From positions 15,740,234 to 15,804,233 of the forward strand of contig JAVUNC010000019.1 in the NCBI GenBank assembly GCA_032173965.1: DNA of 64,000 bases, given 5' to 3'. The notes beneath the pieces are model-generated. The model was not told where the DNA came from and did not search any database. It saw only the letters and a list, made by a program, of their open reading frames with translations. This DNA comes from Sitta carolinensis. Lineage: Eukaryota > Chordata > Aves > Passeriformes > Sittidae. Position 1 is the stretch's first letter; each line of letters opens with the position of its first letter. Both the position numbers and the translations under genes were made by a program. Shown here piece by piece: positions 13,354-62,720 of the stretch.

Positions 13354-13397
13354 CATCTGCCCAAGGAGGGCACGGGATCTGCCCAAGGAGGGCACGG
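13354..13397. repeat. Tandem duplication, 22-bp unit, two copies
   Basis: ATCTGCCCAAGGAGGGCACG plus GG occurs twice back to back without a difference. Confidence 0.9.
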
Positions 13398-14295
13398 GAT
13401 CAGGGAGCCCAGGAGTTGGGGTGCTGCTCTGGTTTTGTTACAGGCTCCTCTGTGACCACCAACAGCTCTGGAAAGTGCCCTCTACTTCCAGTCATTGCTT
13501 CCTAAACCATTTGCTTTGCAAAACCATTGCAGAGGTGGATTCACAAAAATGCTCTGAGGCCTTGGGTGTGAAATATTGTGACAAAAGAAGGCATTCCAGC
13601 TCTTTATTGCATCGCACATTTTAAATCATGGAAAATTGGACTAAAATACAGTAAATTTAGCATAAAAACGACTGCTTTCCAATTGCCTGTCAGGATCCCT
13701 TCAACCCCATAATTGTTTTCGTGTGAAGCAATGAGTGTAATGCCTGTTGATAGTTGTTTGTTCCCTTGTTGTCTCGAAGTTGCTGGAAGCAATTTACAAG
13801 TTACTCTTGCTTAACGTCTAGGAAGAGAAGAGGATGGAAAATGTTTCCTTGTTTCTTCTCGGTAAAGAGTTGATTCCTGAAACACCAGATTGGGCCACAG
13901 CTGATTTGAGCCTTGCTGTTGGCTTTGGGGGTCCAAGGCTCTGGCCCTCTGTATCCCCACTGCTTGCCATGAGCAGAAATATGGGGGTCAGGCTCCAGTT
14001 CCCTTTGTGTGCCTGAGTGTTTCAATGCCTTTTGTGGCACTCCCCTTACAGAAAAGGCTATCCTTGAAAGAAATGTTACCTGAAGGACAGGACCATTTAC
14101 TCTTTTATACCATGTGTTTTGTACAGAGTGTTTTCCCTCCAGTGTTTGGTGCAGTCCCACTCACTGGATCAGCTCTCCTGCTGGTGGTGCCACTGTCCCT
14201 GCACTGCCAAATGCAGCATTTTGCTCACATTATGCAAATTTGAAGATAATGTTTTGATCAGTCAGGGTTTGTTTTCACACCTTGTCTTCCTGCAC

Positions 14296-14416
14296 TGACT
14301 GGCCAGGGTGGATAGAGGCCTGAGCAACCTGTTCTGGGGGTGGCATCCCTGCCCATGGCAAGGAACTGGATCATCCCTGAAGTCCCTTCCTATCTGAACC
14401 ACTCTGTGAATCTGGG
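14296..14416 (+). mobile_element. CR1 LINE tail
   Basis: GGCCAGGGTGGATAGAGGCC, then GAGCAACCTGTTCTGGGGGT, CCCTGCCCATGGCA and AAGTCCCTTCCTATCTGAAC, ending ACTCTGTGAATC: a diverged CR1 3' end in plus orientation. Confidence 0.82.
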
Positions 14417-15287
14417 AGTGAGGAATGGCATTTGGAACTGCAATACAATGAAAGAGTTTTAGAGGGTTTTCTAAACCACAGTCTCCCTTCACAACCTGTT
14501 CAGGGATGGCAGCTAATGCTGTGGGGAAGATGTGATCATCTCCTGGGGACTGCACAGCTCCCACAGCACTGAAAACATCACAATTTGTTCTGTTTGACTT
14601 CCGGCAGACGGTCTAATTATATGAAAGAGCGTTGCTCTCCATTTGGTCAGAAGATGTATTCTGAGCTAAGTTTACCTAATGCTTTCCTGATTTGTGTAGT
14701 TTTTGCTCTTTTTTCTGCCTCTCTTGAGCTGGACAACAATGTGGTCTTAGTCCAGCAATCAAACATGAAAGAGAGCCCATATGTATAAAGTACCCTCCTC
14801 ATGCTGGAACTTATCCAGAAGAGACAAATTGTCTTCATACAGGAGGTCTGGATTTCTGTCTCTTCCCATTAAAAAAAGAAAAATCTGGCATGAGAAGTGT
14901 CTTGGGATAGGGGTAAAGCAGTGGCCATTGCCAGTGGTGCTGAGCTGTGCTGCCAGACCCGAGAGCTCAAGGGTGCAGTGGGGCCTTTGCAAAGCCAACA
15001 CAGGACAAGTTTGTGGTAGGAGAGGGGCTGTCACTTGTCCCCAGGGTTAGCAGCAAATATATTGGATTAGTGTCTCCTGGAGAAGGCATTCAAGCCTTTT
15101 CATCAAAATCTACATCTGGCTTGACCTGAAAAACTCAGCCAGGGGGCAGAAAAGCTGGGAGTGCTGGTCCAAAAGGTGCCTGGAAGTCCTTGGCAATTTT
15201 GGGGCTGCAATGACATGGTGGTGACTGAGCTATGGGGGTCATATTGCTGCTGTTTCCCTTCTAGGTTTTACTGCCAATAAAGCTTTC

Positions 15288-15405
15288 AGGGTTGGGTTGG
15301 ATGGAGCTCTGAGAAACCTGGTGCAGCAGTTGTCCCTGCCCACAGCAGGGTGGGTAGAACTACATGAGCTTTGAGCTCCCTTCCAACCCAAACCAAGATT
15401 CTCTT
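15288..15405 (+). mobile_element. CR1 LINE tail
   Basis: GGGTTGGGTTGGATGGAGCT, then GTCCCTGCCCACAGCAGGGT and CTCCCTTCCAACCCAAACCA, ending GATTCT: a CR1 3' end in plus orientation. Confidence 0.82.
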
Positions 15406-15919
15406 TAGAGGGCTCTGGATTTGAAGATGTTGGAGAACAGCTCTACATCTGCTGAAAGCATTGGGAAGTTTTGCAGAAGGCAATCTGTGGGAGAAATAGG
15501 TGGATATTCTTGGGAAGAAAAAGAAAATCTCACAGTTTCTATTAGATTTGCTCTTCCCTATTCAAGCTCTGTTCAGAAAGACTTCTGCAGCTCATGGAGC
15601 TCGTGCAGCCGGGAGGTATCAGATGGAGCAGAAAGTTCTGTGGGATTCTCTCCTTGCAGATCTCCTCTTCTAAAGCAGGAATTATCTGGCCTCACCTCCT
15701 TTCAAATGCAGACCAAACGCATCCTGACAGTGACTTAGACATCAAAGCTGGGCTCTCCTTCCATGTGTTCCTTTGGCCCCAGCTCCCAGTGTGGCAGCCT
15801 GGGCGCTGCTTCCACCCCAGGGCTGAGTCAGACTGGCAGTTCTGGCTCCTGTGTGTAGCTGGCTCTAACAGCAGCAGCCCTCAGGGCTGCCCACCTCCCT
15901 CCTCCCTGCTGGGCAGGGT

Positions 15920-16560
15920 GGAAGTTTAACAGGGAGGTTTTACAAATAGGAATGCTTAGAAGGCTCTCTAGAAATGAAAGCAAATTTTGATATAAAAGAT
16001 AAAAAGATGTCTGAAAGTAAAGACTGCAAAAACTGCTGAGCTAGTGGTTACTGGACAAAGGTTGAGATGAGTTGGAAAGAGATTTAATGGTTAAGAGCAA
16101 AGGATAAGTTGACTACAAACAAAAGCATGTTTTTACCAAGTAAAGAGAAATCTCAAAAAAGCATAGCCAAACAGAAAACATCTTTTTACCACGTAAGAAG
16201 CATTTTCCACTGCACAATAACAACTTTTAAGCTTAAAATGTAATGTACTAACTTGTGATTGATTAGTTACTATCATAATGTGGTAATATTAGTAGTTATG
16301 ATGGGCTGTAGGTAATGGTAAAGGTATTGTGCATGATGCTGATTGGTTGTTATGTATTCAGATACTCAGCACAGAACAATATCCAATGCATGCAAGCAGA
16401 ACAGAGGTGGCTGCAGGCAGCTTTAGGCTGGAGCTGGCAGCTCACAGGTGTGGCTCTGCACCCACCACCCAAGATTGCTGGAACTGCTCTGTGCAATGAA
16501 CACATTGCTGAGGAGCAGCCCGGGGTCCCACATCCCTCATCTCAGGCTCACACTCCCACC
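15920..16560 (+). mobile_element. Possible older LTR-like element
   Basis: An AT-rich left part with a TATAAAAGATAAAA-type box near 15990 and GATTGATTAGTTACTATC-like sequence leads into a GC-richer right part ending near CTCATCTCAGGCTCACA. This layout recalls the U3-to-U5 gradient of avian LTRs. I found no clear terminal inverted repeat or target duplication, so the boundaries are approximate. The minisatellite begins immediately to its right. Confidence 0.35.
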
Positions 16561-16611
16561 AGTGCCGGGCAGCCGGGCACAGAGTACAGCGCTGCTCCCC
16601 CTGTTCCCCTC

Positions 16612-17125
16612 CCCACACTCAGCCCTGCTCCCCTGCTCCCCCTGCTCCCCGCACCCAGCCCTGCTCCCCCTGCTCCCCGCACCCAGGCCCCTGCTCCCCC
16701 TGCTTGCTCCCCAACCCAGCCCTGCTCCCCTGCTCCCCGACCCAGCCCTGCTCCCCTGCTCCCCCTGCTCCCCAGCCCAGCCCTGCTCCCCCTGCTCCCC
16801 AGACCCAGCCCTGCTCCCCTGCTCCCCAGCCCACCCAGCCCTGCTCCCCCTGCTCCCCAGACCCAGCCCTGCTCCCCCTGCTCCCCTGCTCCCACAGCCC
16901 TGCCCGCTCCCCGCACCCAGCCCTGCTCCCCCTGCTTCCCCAGACCCAGCCCTGCTCCCCCTGCTCCCCTGCCCCACCCAGCCCTGCTCCCCTGCTCCCC
17001 GCACCCAGCCCTGCTCCCCTGCTCCCCCTGCTCCCGACCCAGCCCTGCTCCCCCTGCTCCCCGCACCCAGCCCTGCTCCCCTGCTCCCCCTGCCCCCAGA
17101 CCCAGCCTGCTTGCCCCAGTGCTCC
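16612..17125. repeat. C/T-rich minisatellite, about 17 units of roughly 28 bp
   Basis: Repeats the unit CCCAGCCCTGCTCCCC followed by CTGCTCCCC modules and a GCA, GA or AGA end, with unit length varying through an inner 10-bp CTGCTCCCCC step. The complement is G-rich with many GGGG tracts, so G-quadruplex formation is possible. Proline- and glycine-rich open frames across it are products of the repeat. Confidence 0.92.
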
Positions 17126-17480
17126 CGGCTCGCCCGCCCCCGCCCTGCTCTGCTCCCCGCCCCAGCCCTGCTTCCTGCTCCCCCCCGGCCGTCCCCCGGG
17201 CACCCAGCGCTGCCCCCGCACCCACGCTGGCCGCAGCCCGCCGGGCGGGTGTGCCTGTGGCCGTGTCTGAGGCTGAGCCCGCTCTCCCCGCTGCACCCTC
17301 TGCGCTGCCCCAGCCTGCTGGCCGTGTGCTGGCTCGGCGGGCCGGTCCCTTCCCGGGGGACAGACCCCCGCCAGCCCCCTTGTGCTGTCAGCGGTGCCGG
17401 GACGGGGCTAACCCGCGCTGCCCTGGGGCCGGAGGAAGGGGATTGACCTCCGGAGCAAAAGCCGCGCTAAATTACAGGAG
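17126..17480. other. CpG-rich block next to the minisatellite
   Basis: GC- and CpG-rich sequence (CGGGCGGGTG, GGTGCCGGGACGGGGC, CCGCGCTAAATTACAGG) standing out from AT-rich surroundings. No exon is recognised. It may be a small orphan CpG island or GC-rich repeat flank. Confidence 0.55.
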
Positions 17481-19115
17481 TGCTGAGGGTTGTGCCACTA
17501 TGGGCAAGGGCAAAACCCGGTTATTTGTCAAGGTTAACCACTGCCATGGAGCTGCTGCGGGCAGCCGGGAGCTGTGCTCTGAGCACGGGGCATGGGCCTG
17601 CTATTGAGGAAAAGGGCTCGGGAATGCTTCCTGCGCGCACACCTATCACCTGCACCTTTCAGTTTGGCTTCCCTGGGACTGTGTACCTAGCGGTGATTGA
17701 ACACGTGGTGAAATGTTCGGGGAATGGCTCTGTCAGTGCACAGGGGGAAGTCCTTAGCCTGCTTTGGATGTAGACACGGTGTTTTCTTTGCTCAGCTCCT
17801 TTTCAAGATTTGCTTTGTTCCTTCTGACTTGCCCCTCTCTGAGACCACCCTCCTTCAGGCTATCATTATCCACAGGCTGATTTTATTTGGGATGACCCTT
17901 ACTGAGGCCACACTGTAGTTCAATGTACTGTTCTTTCCTCCCTTCACTGGCCACAGGTTCTTTCTGTTCCTGTTACTGCATCCTCTCAATCCAAAGAGAC
18001 TCCACCTATTTCCACACTCTTTCTTGGTGTTTCCCAGGCAGGCTGTAAGATGAGGGATGTGTAGGAGAACTGATGCACCGAATTCAGGGAGTTCACATGT
18101 GGTTACTATTGCAGGGCAGTCGTGGCAGACCTTGCTGTTTCTCCAAGTGGTCACTAGCTGGTTGTACTGGAATAACTGGGACATTTGCACAAGAGGTGGA
18201 GCTGTGCTTCTGCCTCCTGGTGGGAGCTGGCTCCTGGATGGAGGTGTCATGCCAGGCTTCATACCCTGTCCTTTTTGGGGTAACAGGAACTGCAGCAGTA
18301 CTGGAATGTTGCTTCAGATTAGCCCTCATGATTTTTGGCAGGCAGGAGGTGTATGAGGCTGGGCTGCACTGTGGTTAGCAGGTGCTCCCTGTTGCCTGCT
18401 TGATGGCAAACACTGCCAGAGACAGTGGGACACAGGAACCACTGTGTCTGCGTGGTCCAGTTCATTTGCACTTCTCCCATTTCCTTACCCAGCTCAGGGA
18501 GCCCCACTCAGGCAGATGGGGCTCTTCCAAGGCCAGCTGTGTCCTAGTTCTGTGTTTCATGGCTGAGCAACATCGCCTCAAGGGCTGCCTCTGGGAAGTG
18601 TGGAAAGGGGACTGGCTGCAGCTCGGATTTGGGGACAAAGGAATGGGCTAAGCACAGCTGTGCAGAGGCAGGAGCCAGCCTGGAATATGGTGCCTGGAGT
18701 GGAAACTCATTCCCAAGCCTTCTCTGCTCCCCAAACCTTCTGACTCACATCCTGTGTCCCCCACCATGGTGTGCACATGCTGTCCCTTGCTTCAGGCATG
18801 TTTCAGAGTCTTACCAGAGTCCTCCTGAAATCCATAAGTGAAGCACTGTTCCACTTTAGGCAAAGCGTTGGTCAGACCCATAATAAACAGCAAGCTCTGA
18901 CATTTAACACATGTAATACTGTTTGCCCAGTTTTAAAAAGGAAATATTATCTAAGCACTCCTCTGAAGACTAGAGCCACCCACACTTAGCTGTGTTAGGT
19001 TTGGCCAGTTTGACCTGTGCAGTTTTGCTATCACTTCCAGAATATAACATTCTAAACCCCTTATAAATTGTGCAATGTACTGAATGAAAAGTTTCTCTGT
19101 ATGTTTAAAAATCCA

Positions 19116-19127
19116 CCCCCCCCCCCC
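19116..19127. repeat. Poly(C) run
   Basis: Twelve C bases in a row (with CCA before), a common site of sequencing length error. Confidence 0.8.
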
Positions 19128-21757
19128 ACTGCCAGATCCTTCTTGTGATAGAGAATAAATAAGGAGAAACTTTATAACTCCCTGAACTGATAGAAAATTA
19201 GCACAGTCATAAAAGGCGTCTGTGGCTTTAGCAGCGCAGCTGAAAAGGAAAAATGAATAAACCTGCCACTCATAAAGTAAGAGTCAGAGCTGAAGGATAA
19301 CTACTGCCATTTTAGCCTCCTGGCCCTTCTCCCCCTTGCAAGTGCAAAAATAGCCTCATGGCCTGTGCAGGAGGCAAGGAAATGCTCTGCCCTGGGACCC
19401 TTCCTACAGGCACCGCTCGGCAGCAACCACTGTACAGCACATGACTAGAGGATTTCCTAAATTAATTTACATAGACATATAAATATATGCATGTGTGTGT
19501 TTTCTGTATGAAATATGAAACCAGTGATTTCTTAGCCAACCCCTTAATTTGTCTGAAACAGCACAGGCATAATGGAAACTGCCCACACATTTTTCCATGA
19601 AAAGTTACAAAGGGAAAGAAGCGAGGAATTGGTGATAGAAAAACACGTGCTCTCTCAGCTGGCACAGAAGTGCCATGGAGCCAGACAGCAACACACACTC
19701 ACTTCAGTTTGCTGGAAAAAGTGGCATCTTTATTCTGGTGGTCTTCCTGCTGGTGCTGTCCCTCCTCAGCATGCTGGGTTCTCTGTGTTTGGAGGGGAAG
19801 GACCGTGCAGGCGGATACAGTGAATGTGAAGAAATCCCAGTGTGTGACTGCTGCTGAGCTGTGGTGGCTGCTGGGCAGTTCCAGGGGTGTCCTGATGGAG
19901 AATGAAGGAAGAGGAGAGAGGGAAGGCCTGGGGAGCACCGGTGGCTCCTCAGATGAGGCAGCTGGGCCATCACTCAGCTCTCCCCTCCTCCCGCCACCAA
20001 ACAGGGAGACACAAGTAAGACACCATGGCATTAAGGCCCTGGGCAGATTCTTCAACAGGAAAAGGGAACTTTCCCCCTTTCCTGCCTTCAGCTGGCCTGG
20101 CCCCACTCAGATGTAAGTGTCAGGTGCACCAGCAAGCCCTTGCAAGCAGCCCTGCGACCTCACCGTGATGGCTGTATCTGGAACAGCCCCATGAGCTCCC
20201 CAGCGTTTCTCCAAAGAATGCCTTGTGTTGACAGTGCTAACCAGTCTGCACAGCGGGAGGGGGGAGAAGCAGCTGGTAACTAATGCAGGGCTGTGGGGAT
20301 TCAGGGATGTGTGTATGGTTCTGGTTTTCGCTATATTGTCCTATAACCCATATGCATCACTGTGGGTTATGTTAGTGGAATTTTGCTGCTCAGCAGCTGT
20401 CTGGGCAACGTGAAGCCAGGCTCACTCATCCTTTTAACCATCAAAGGTACGATTCAATCCATTTATGGCTGCCTCAGGGCACTGCTCCACACATCTTTCA
20501 CAGCAGCTGTGCCAGCTTAATGCATTCCCACCAACTTGACTCAGAAGCCAGGCTGCAATCTGCATCTGCTGATTGATCAGGGCTTAAAAATAAGTTGGAT
20601 GACTGGAGTGGCTCCTTCTTTCAGTTCCCCTGTTCAGCTATGCTTGTTTCAGTCCTGCCCATATCTTTGGTTGACTGTTCCAATATGCCTGTTCTGTGGT
20701 AATGTAAGAAATGTAACAACACCTTCTCCTAACCACTGACCTGTGCCTGGGAATGTGAGCCACAAACCCTTCCTCGGGTCTTGTTCTAATAGGAAGAGTT
20801 CTTAAAAATACTTAAAAGACAGAGCCAAATTTGGCCATGGTAAACTCCAGCGCCTTGACAAAGTCTACTGCACAAAGTTATCACTTCATGTACAATTTTG
20901 GTCATTGGAAAGGAGAGAAAGAAAGCAGAAAATAAAATCAAATAAGCAGCCCAGCTCTGAATGGATCATAACTTATTATGAAGTAGGACAGACTCTGTTT
21001 TTAATAAAGATTTTACTTAGGAGAACAGACTATCTCAATCTGCACTCCAGGACTCGTCCTATGAACACCTGGTAGGTCCTATCAGAAGTTATTTGGCTCC
21101 CTCAGAGCTTCCAGCCTTGGCAAATTACAAGTGGTGAGACTTGAAACTTAGTGCGTCATTTCATTTATTAGAATAATTTTTCCTGTTCCCTGACACTTTA
21201 TGTGCTATGTTCTGTATTAATAGTGTAGTAGCATTTCTCAATAGCACCATAATTTACTAACCACCCAAAGGGCAGGGATGTGTTTTATATTTCAAGAATT
21301 GTGACCAACGGCCCTCTCATCCCTCTCCCAGAGAAACCTGAGAATGTTGTTCCCCCCACATTGTTAAGTAAGAAGCAGAGCTTTCTCCCTGAAAATACCT
21401 GTCTTCCCTGTGAAGTGATCCTGGAGTTCCAAGTGCCTTTCATCCATCTGCTGTCAATTTAACTGGCTCCACGAGCTCATGGCGCCTCCATATGACCTTG
21501 CAAGAATTTACAAAATCTGGTTTCCATAAAAAACAAGGGGTGATCCCCATGTTTACCCTCTTGCTCGACTAACCATGTTTTGTTACTACCAGCCTGTGCT
21601 AGAACACATCCATGTCTGCCCCACCAAGCCAAGCCTGGCTCTGGGATGCTCCGATGCCTCGGCCGAGCTCTCCAGCTCCGAGCTGGGCACCACGCACGTG
21701 TCCATCCCTGAGCTCGCAGTCAGCCAGACCTGAGAGACACAGAGAAGATTTGCAGGA

Positions 21758-21802
21758 TGCCACAGAAAGGTTTAGGTTGGAAGGGACCTTAAATATCATC
21801 TC
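21758..21802 (-). mobile_element. CR1 LINE tail remnant
   Basis: A short match, CAGAAAGGTTTAGGTTGGAA then GGGACCTTAAATATCATCTC, typical of the reverse complement of a CR1 3' end. Only about 45 bases remain. Confidence 0.65.
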
Positions 21803-22009
21803 TACATGTCTGTGTATAGCAGAGGGAATTGCCTTTTGTCTGTCTGGAGCCTTTGAGCTCAGACTGGCTGTGAGGCTGGCTGGCTCTACCACTGTGTGAG
21901 GTTCCACATATGTATGTCAGACCACACAACCCCAAAATAGGTATTTCTCTAGTGACATTTAGCCTTAGCTTTCCAAATGAACACATTGACTTGCAGCAAG
22001 GCAGTCTTT

Positions 22010-23359
22010 CCCAGGATGGAACTGTAAGTATTTATTTACCCAGGGTGTAGCTTTTATCTTTCATAAGAATGGAGAGATGAGCTGCTTTATGACAGGATTA
22101 TGTATGTAAACTTGTGCTTTATAAAAATTTGGAAATAAAACCTTTGCCTAACAACAGTTGTGTTCTTGGAAATCAAGTTCCATCTACAGAAGCCTTTCAT
22201 GTTAGAGATATATCCCACACGTGAGTCATTGTTACAATTCAATAAATACTTTACAAAAATAATGCTAGCTTTTTTAAAAAATTAAGACATTTTAAGACAC
22301 CAGTAGTTCCTCCCAGAAAGCTTCCCTTAAAGAATAGCTACTTCTGTAGGACACTGTGCACTCAGCATGAGAAAAATGGGGGAAAAGGGCTGGTTGCATC
22401 TTTTATCCCAGGGAGCTTGTGGATTCCACTTTTACTGTTCTCCAAAACAATAAACTTCTTCCTTTTCTTAAAAGAAAGAAACAAGCAGATCCAAACATTC
22501 TTCATATTAAAAACTGGGAAGGAACTGCGATCTTTCTGGTCCTTTGACATGGGTTCTTTCTCTGCCCCCACTCCTCCAAAGACTGGCAGCATGCTCAGTT
22601 CACAGGTCGATGTAAGCCCCAGCAGCTGCAGCTCCAGAGCAGAGATGTCTCCAGGAGGGGCTGTTTGCAACTCTTGGCAGAACCACTGCACCAGGACATT
22701 TTCTGGCCTGTAGGAAAACCACAGCTACATCTTCCTGCAAGCCTATCCCAAGTGGACTGCAAAGACCTGAGCTAGAAGGTAACAGGAAGAATTCCAAGAG
22801 AAAAATTGCTAGGTATTTTCTATACTCACTTTTTTTTTTTTCCAAAAAAATTTCTTCCTTCCTTAGATATGACTAGTCATGAAACCAATTATAGAGAAAA
22901 CTGATGCTGTAGGTGCATTAATCTTGTAAACCATTCCCATATGGAAGAGTACATTCTTCAATCCTATTGTTTATAACAACTTTTAAATATGTGCCTCCTC
23001 AGCTGGGGCCTTGGGGCCTGATGGTGATGGCAGCTACCCCCCACCCCCTTCATTATGTTACAGATGGGAAATAAAATGAAATGCACATTATTACATGAAC
23101 GTTATTGCAGTATAAAATCCTATCAGGATGAGACTTATGTACGTCTGTATGCAAAAATAGGTGTGTGTGAGACAGAGAGATACGTGTTTATAAATTACAC
23201 ACACTGTGAAAAATACTTATGTATTATATTACAACTATATACATTCATTAGGAAGGAACTGATCAACCCCTGCCGAGGAGCCGACGCAGCAGCCATCATC
23301 AGTTCTTTGGCATCCAGGAAACGAATGCTATTTTGCATCTGAAGAAAAGGAAAATCCTC
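22010..23359 (-). other. ISM1: Probable ISM1 3' untranslated region
   Basis: Downstream of the conserved stop the sequence is AT-rich with no conserved coding. The first canonical AATAAA I see on the minus strand is at 22036-22031, giving a 3' UTR of about 1.3 kb. Short T/A runs occur at about 22831-22848. The left boundary is inferred only from this signal, and other ends are possible. Confidence 0.4.
22031..22036 (-). terminator. ISM1: Candidate polyadenylation signal AATAAA for ISM1
   Basis: The plus strand reads TTTATT within GTATTTATTTACC, so AATAAA on the minus strand, about 1.3 kb beyond the ISM1 stop. It is the first canonical hexamer on that strand that I noticed. No transcript evidence is available. 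Confidence 0.3.
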
Positions 23360-61298
<37,939 letters not shown>

Positions 61299-61500
61299 CC
61301 TCTTGAGCCGGGCGGCTTTAGGGCCCCGCGGCGGCGGCCGCGGAGGAGGCGGAGGCGGAGGAGGAGCCGCGGCCGCCGCCGCAGCCGGGGCCGCCGGCGG
61401 AGCGGCCCCGGCCCCGGCCCCGGGAGCCGCAGGACGGGCGGCGGGGCCCGCGCCGCTCTCGGTGTCGGCGGGGCGGGCGGCGGGCGCGGGGCAGCGGCGG

Positions 61501-61527
61501 CAGCAGCAGCAGCAGCAACAGCAGCAG
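61501..61527. repeat. CAG/CTG trinucleotide run in the ISM1 5' leader
   Basis: Nine CAG-type triplets on the plus strand, interrupted once by CAA, so CTG on the sense strand of ISM1, about 200 bases upstream of the start codon. It is short but likely length-variable. Confidence 0.7.
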
Positions 61528-62456
61528 CGGGGGCCGCCGCACCACGGCGGAGCCACGTCGGGGCGGGATGCCGCGGCGGCGGCGGCCAGAGTCCCGGCGC
61601 TGCCCGGCGGCGGGCGGCAGGTACCCGCGGCCGGCGGCGTCTCTGCGGGCAGCCCTGCAAGCCAGAGGCACCGCGGGCCGTCGGAAGGAGGGAGCGGGCG
61701 GCCGAACCCCCGCCGCCCCGGGGAGCCGCGGCCGGCGGAGAGCAGCGCGGCTCGGCGGCCGACGGGCAGACGCGGAGAGGACGGGGGGAGCCGGGAGCGT
61801 GTGTGCGAGGCAGAGGGAGGAGGGAGGCTGAGCGAGGCGGGGGGGCCGGGGACGAGCCTCACATGGCGGGGAAGCCGGGACGCTCCGAGGGGAGGAGAGA
61901 GCTCGGGGCTATCGCCTCCCTCCCCGCGCGGGGATGGGGGTGGCCCCTGGACCGGCTTCCCCCCCCGCCGCCGCCGCCGCCGCCGTGTCCTCGCCCGCCC
62001 CGCCGCCGCCCCCTCCCCTCCCGCCGCCCGGCCCTGCCTGCCCCGCCCGGCCCCGGCCCCGCCGGCTCCCGGCCCTGGACGGGGCGGCTGCGAGCTCCCC
62101 GGGGAGAAAGCGGGGCGGATTGCAGCCTCCCGACCCCCTTCCTCCTCGTCCTCCTCTCTACCCCCTGGCTCGGCCGTGGGAAATGGGATACGGGGCAGAG
62201 GACGAGGCGCTGCGGAAAGCTTCAGCCGCCCGCCGCCCTCCCGGGGAGCTGGATACCTGGCTCCATCTCTCCTCTCTCTTGCCTCCAGTGCCCTAAGGCT
62301 GGCAGGGGCAGCGCCGCACTCTCTCCTGCCACCGTGCGTGCGTGTGTGCAAGCGGCTGCCGCTCCTCCTGGCTGCTGCTGCTGCTGCCGCCGCTGCCGCT
62401 TCCAGACCCACTTTCTCGCCCCCTCGCTCTCTGTCGGGAGAGGTACGTGTCGGATG

Positions 62457-62464
62457 CTTTTATA
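62457..62464 (-). promoter_or_regulatory. ISM1: Possible TATA box upstream of ISM1
   Basis: The minus strand reads TATAAAAG inside otherwise GC-rich sequence near the upstream edge of the CpG island. If used, transcription would begin near 62430 and the 5' leader would be about 1.1 kb. CpG-island promoters often lack TATA, so this is only a candidate. Confidence 0.3.
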
Positions 62465-62720
62465 CTGCCCTGCCTCCTTCCCCTGCTGTCCTCCCTCCCT
62501 GCTCCCCCCCTTTTCCTTCGCCCTCTCTGCAGCTCCTGCTCCAGCCTAGCGTGTCCCCCACACACCCTGCTCCCCTCCTCCCGGTGCCGACCTGCCCCTC
62601 TCCGTGCCCTGCTTTGCCAGGACATCCCACTGCCGCACCCGCGCCCCGTCCCACACACGGCTGCACCTTGCATCCCGGCTGCCGCCTCTGCCCGGCTGGG
62701 ATGGATCTGCCCGGGAGCGG

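Larger units (their letters stand above)
1..22009. other. 3' flank of ISM1 without a recognised gene
   Basis: Apart from the repeats and CpG-rich blocks listed separately, this 22 kb is AT-rich non-coding sequence with only short open frames that match no family I know. In mammals the next gene beyond ISM1 is TASP1 in convergent orientation. I looked for its conserved C-terminal sequence on the plus strand here and did not find it. Confidence 0.7.

Noticed and set aside
13354..13397. Direct repeats considered as a CRISPR array
   Set aside because: Only two adjoining copies without spacers, in a vertebrate genome.
16315..17607. A 430-codon proline-rich plus-strand frame, and glycine-rich frames on the other strand
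   Set aside because: These are translations of the minisatellite; all six frames are similarly repetitive and no known domain appears.
1..22000. Search for exons of TASP1, the gene expected beyond ISM1 by mammalian gene order
   Set aside because: No plus-strand frame shows the conserved taspase C-terminal sequence; it is probably outside the window.
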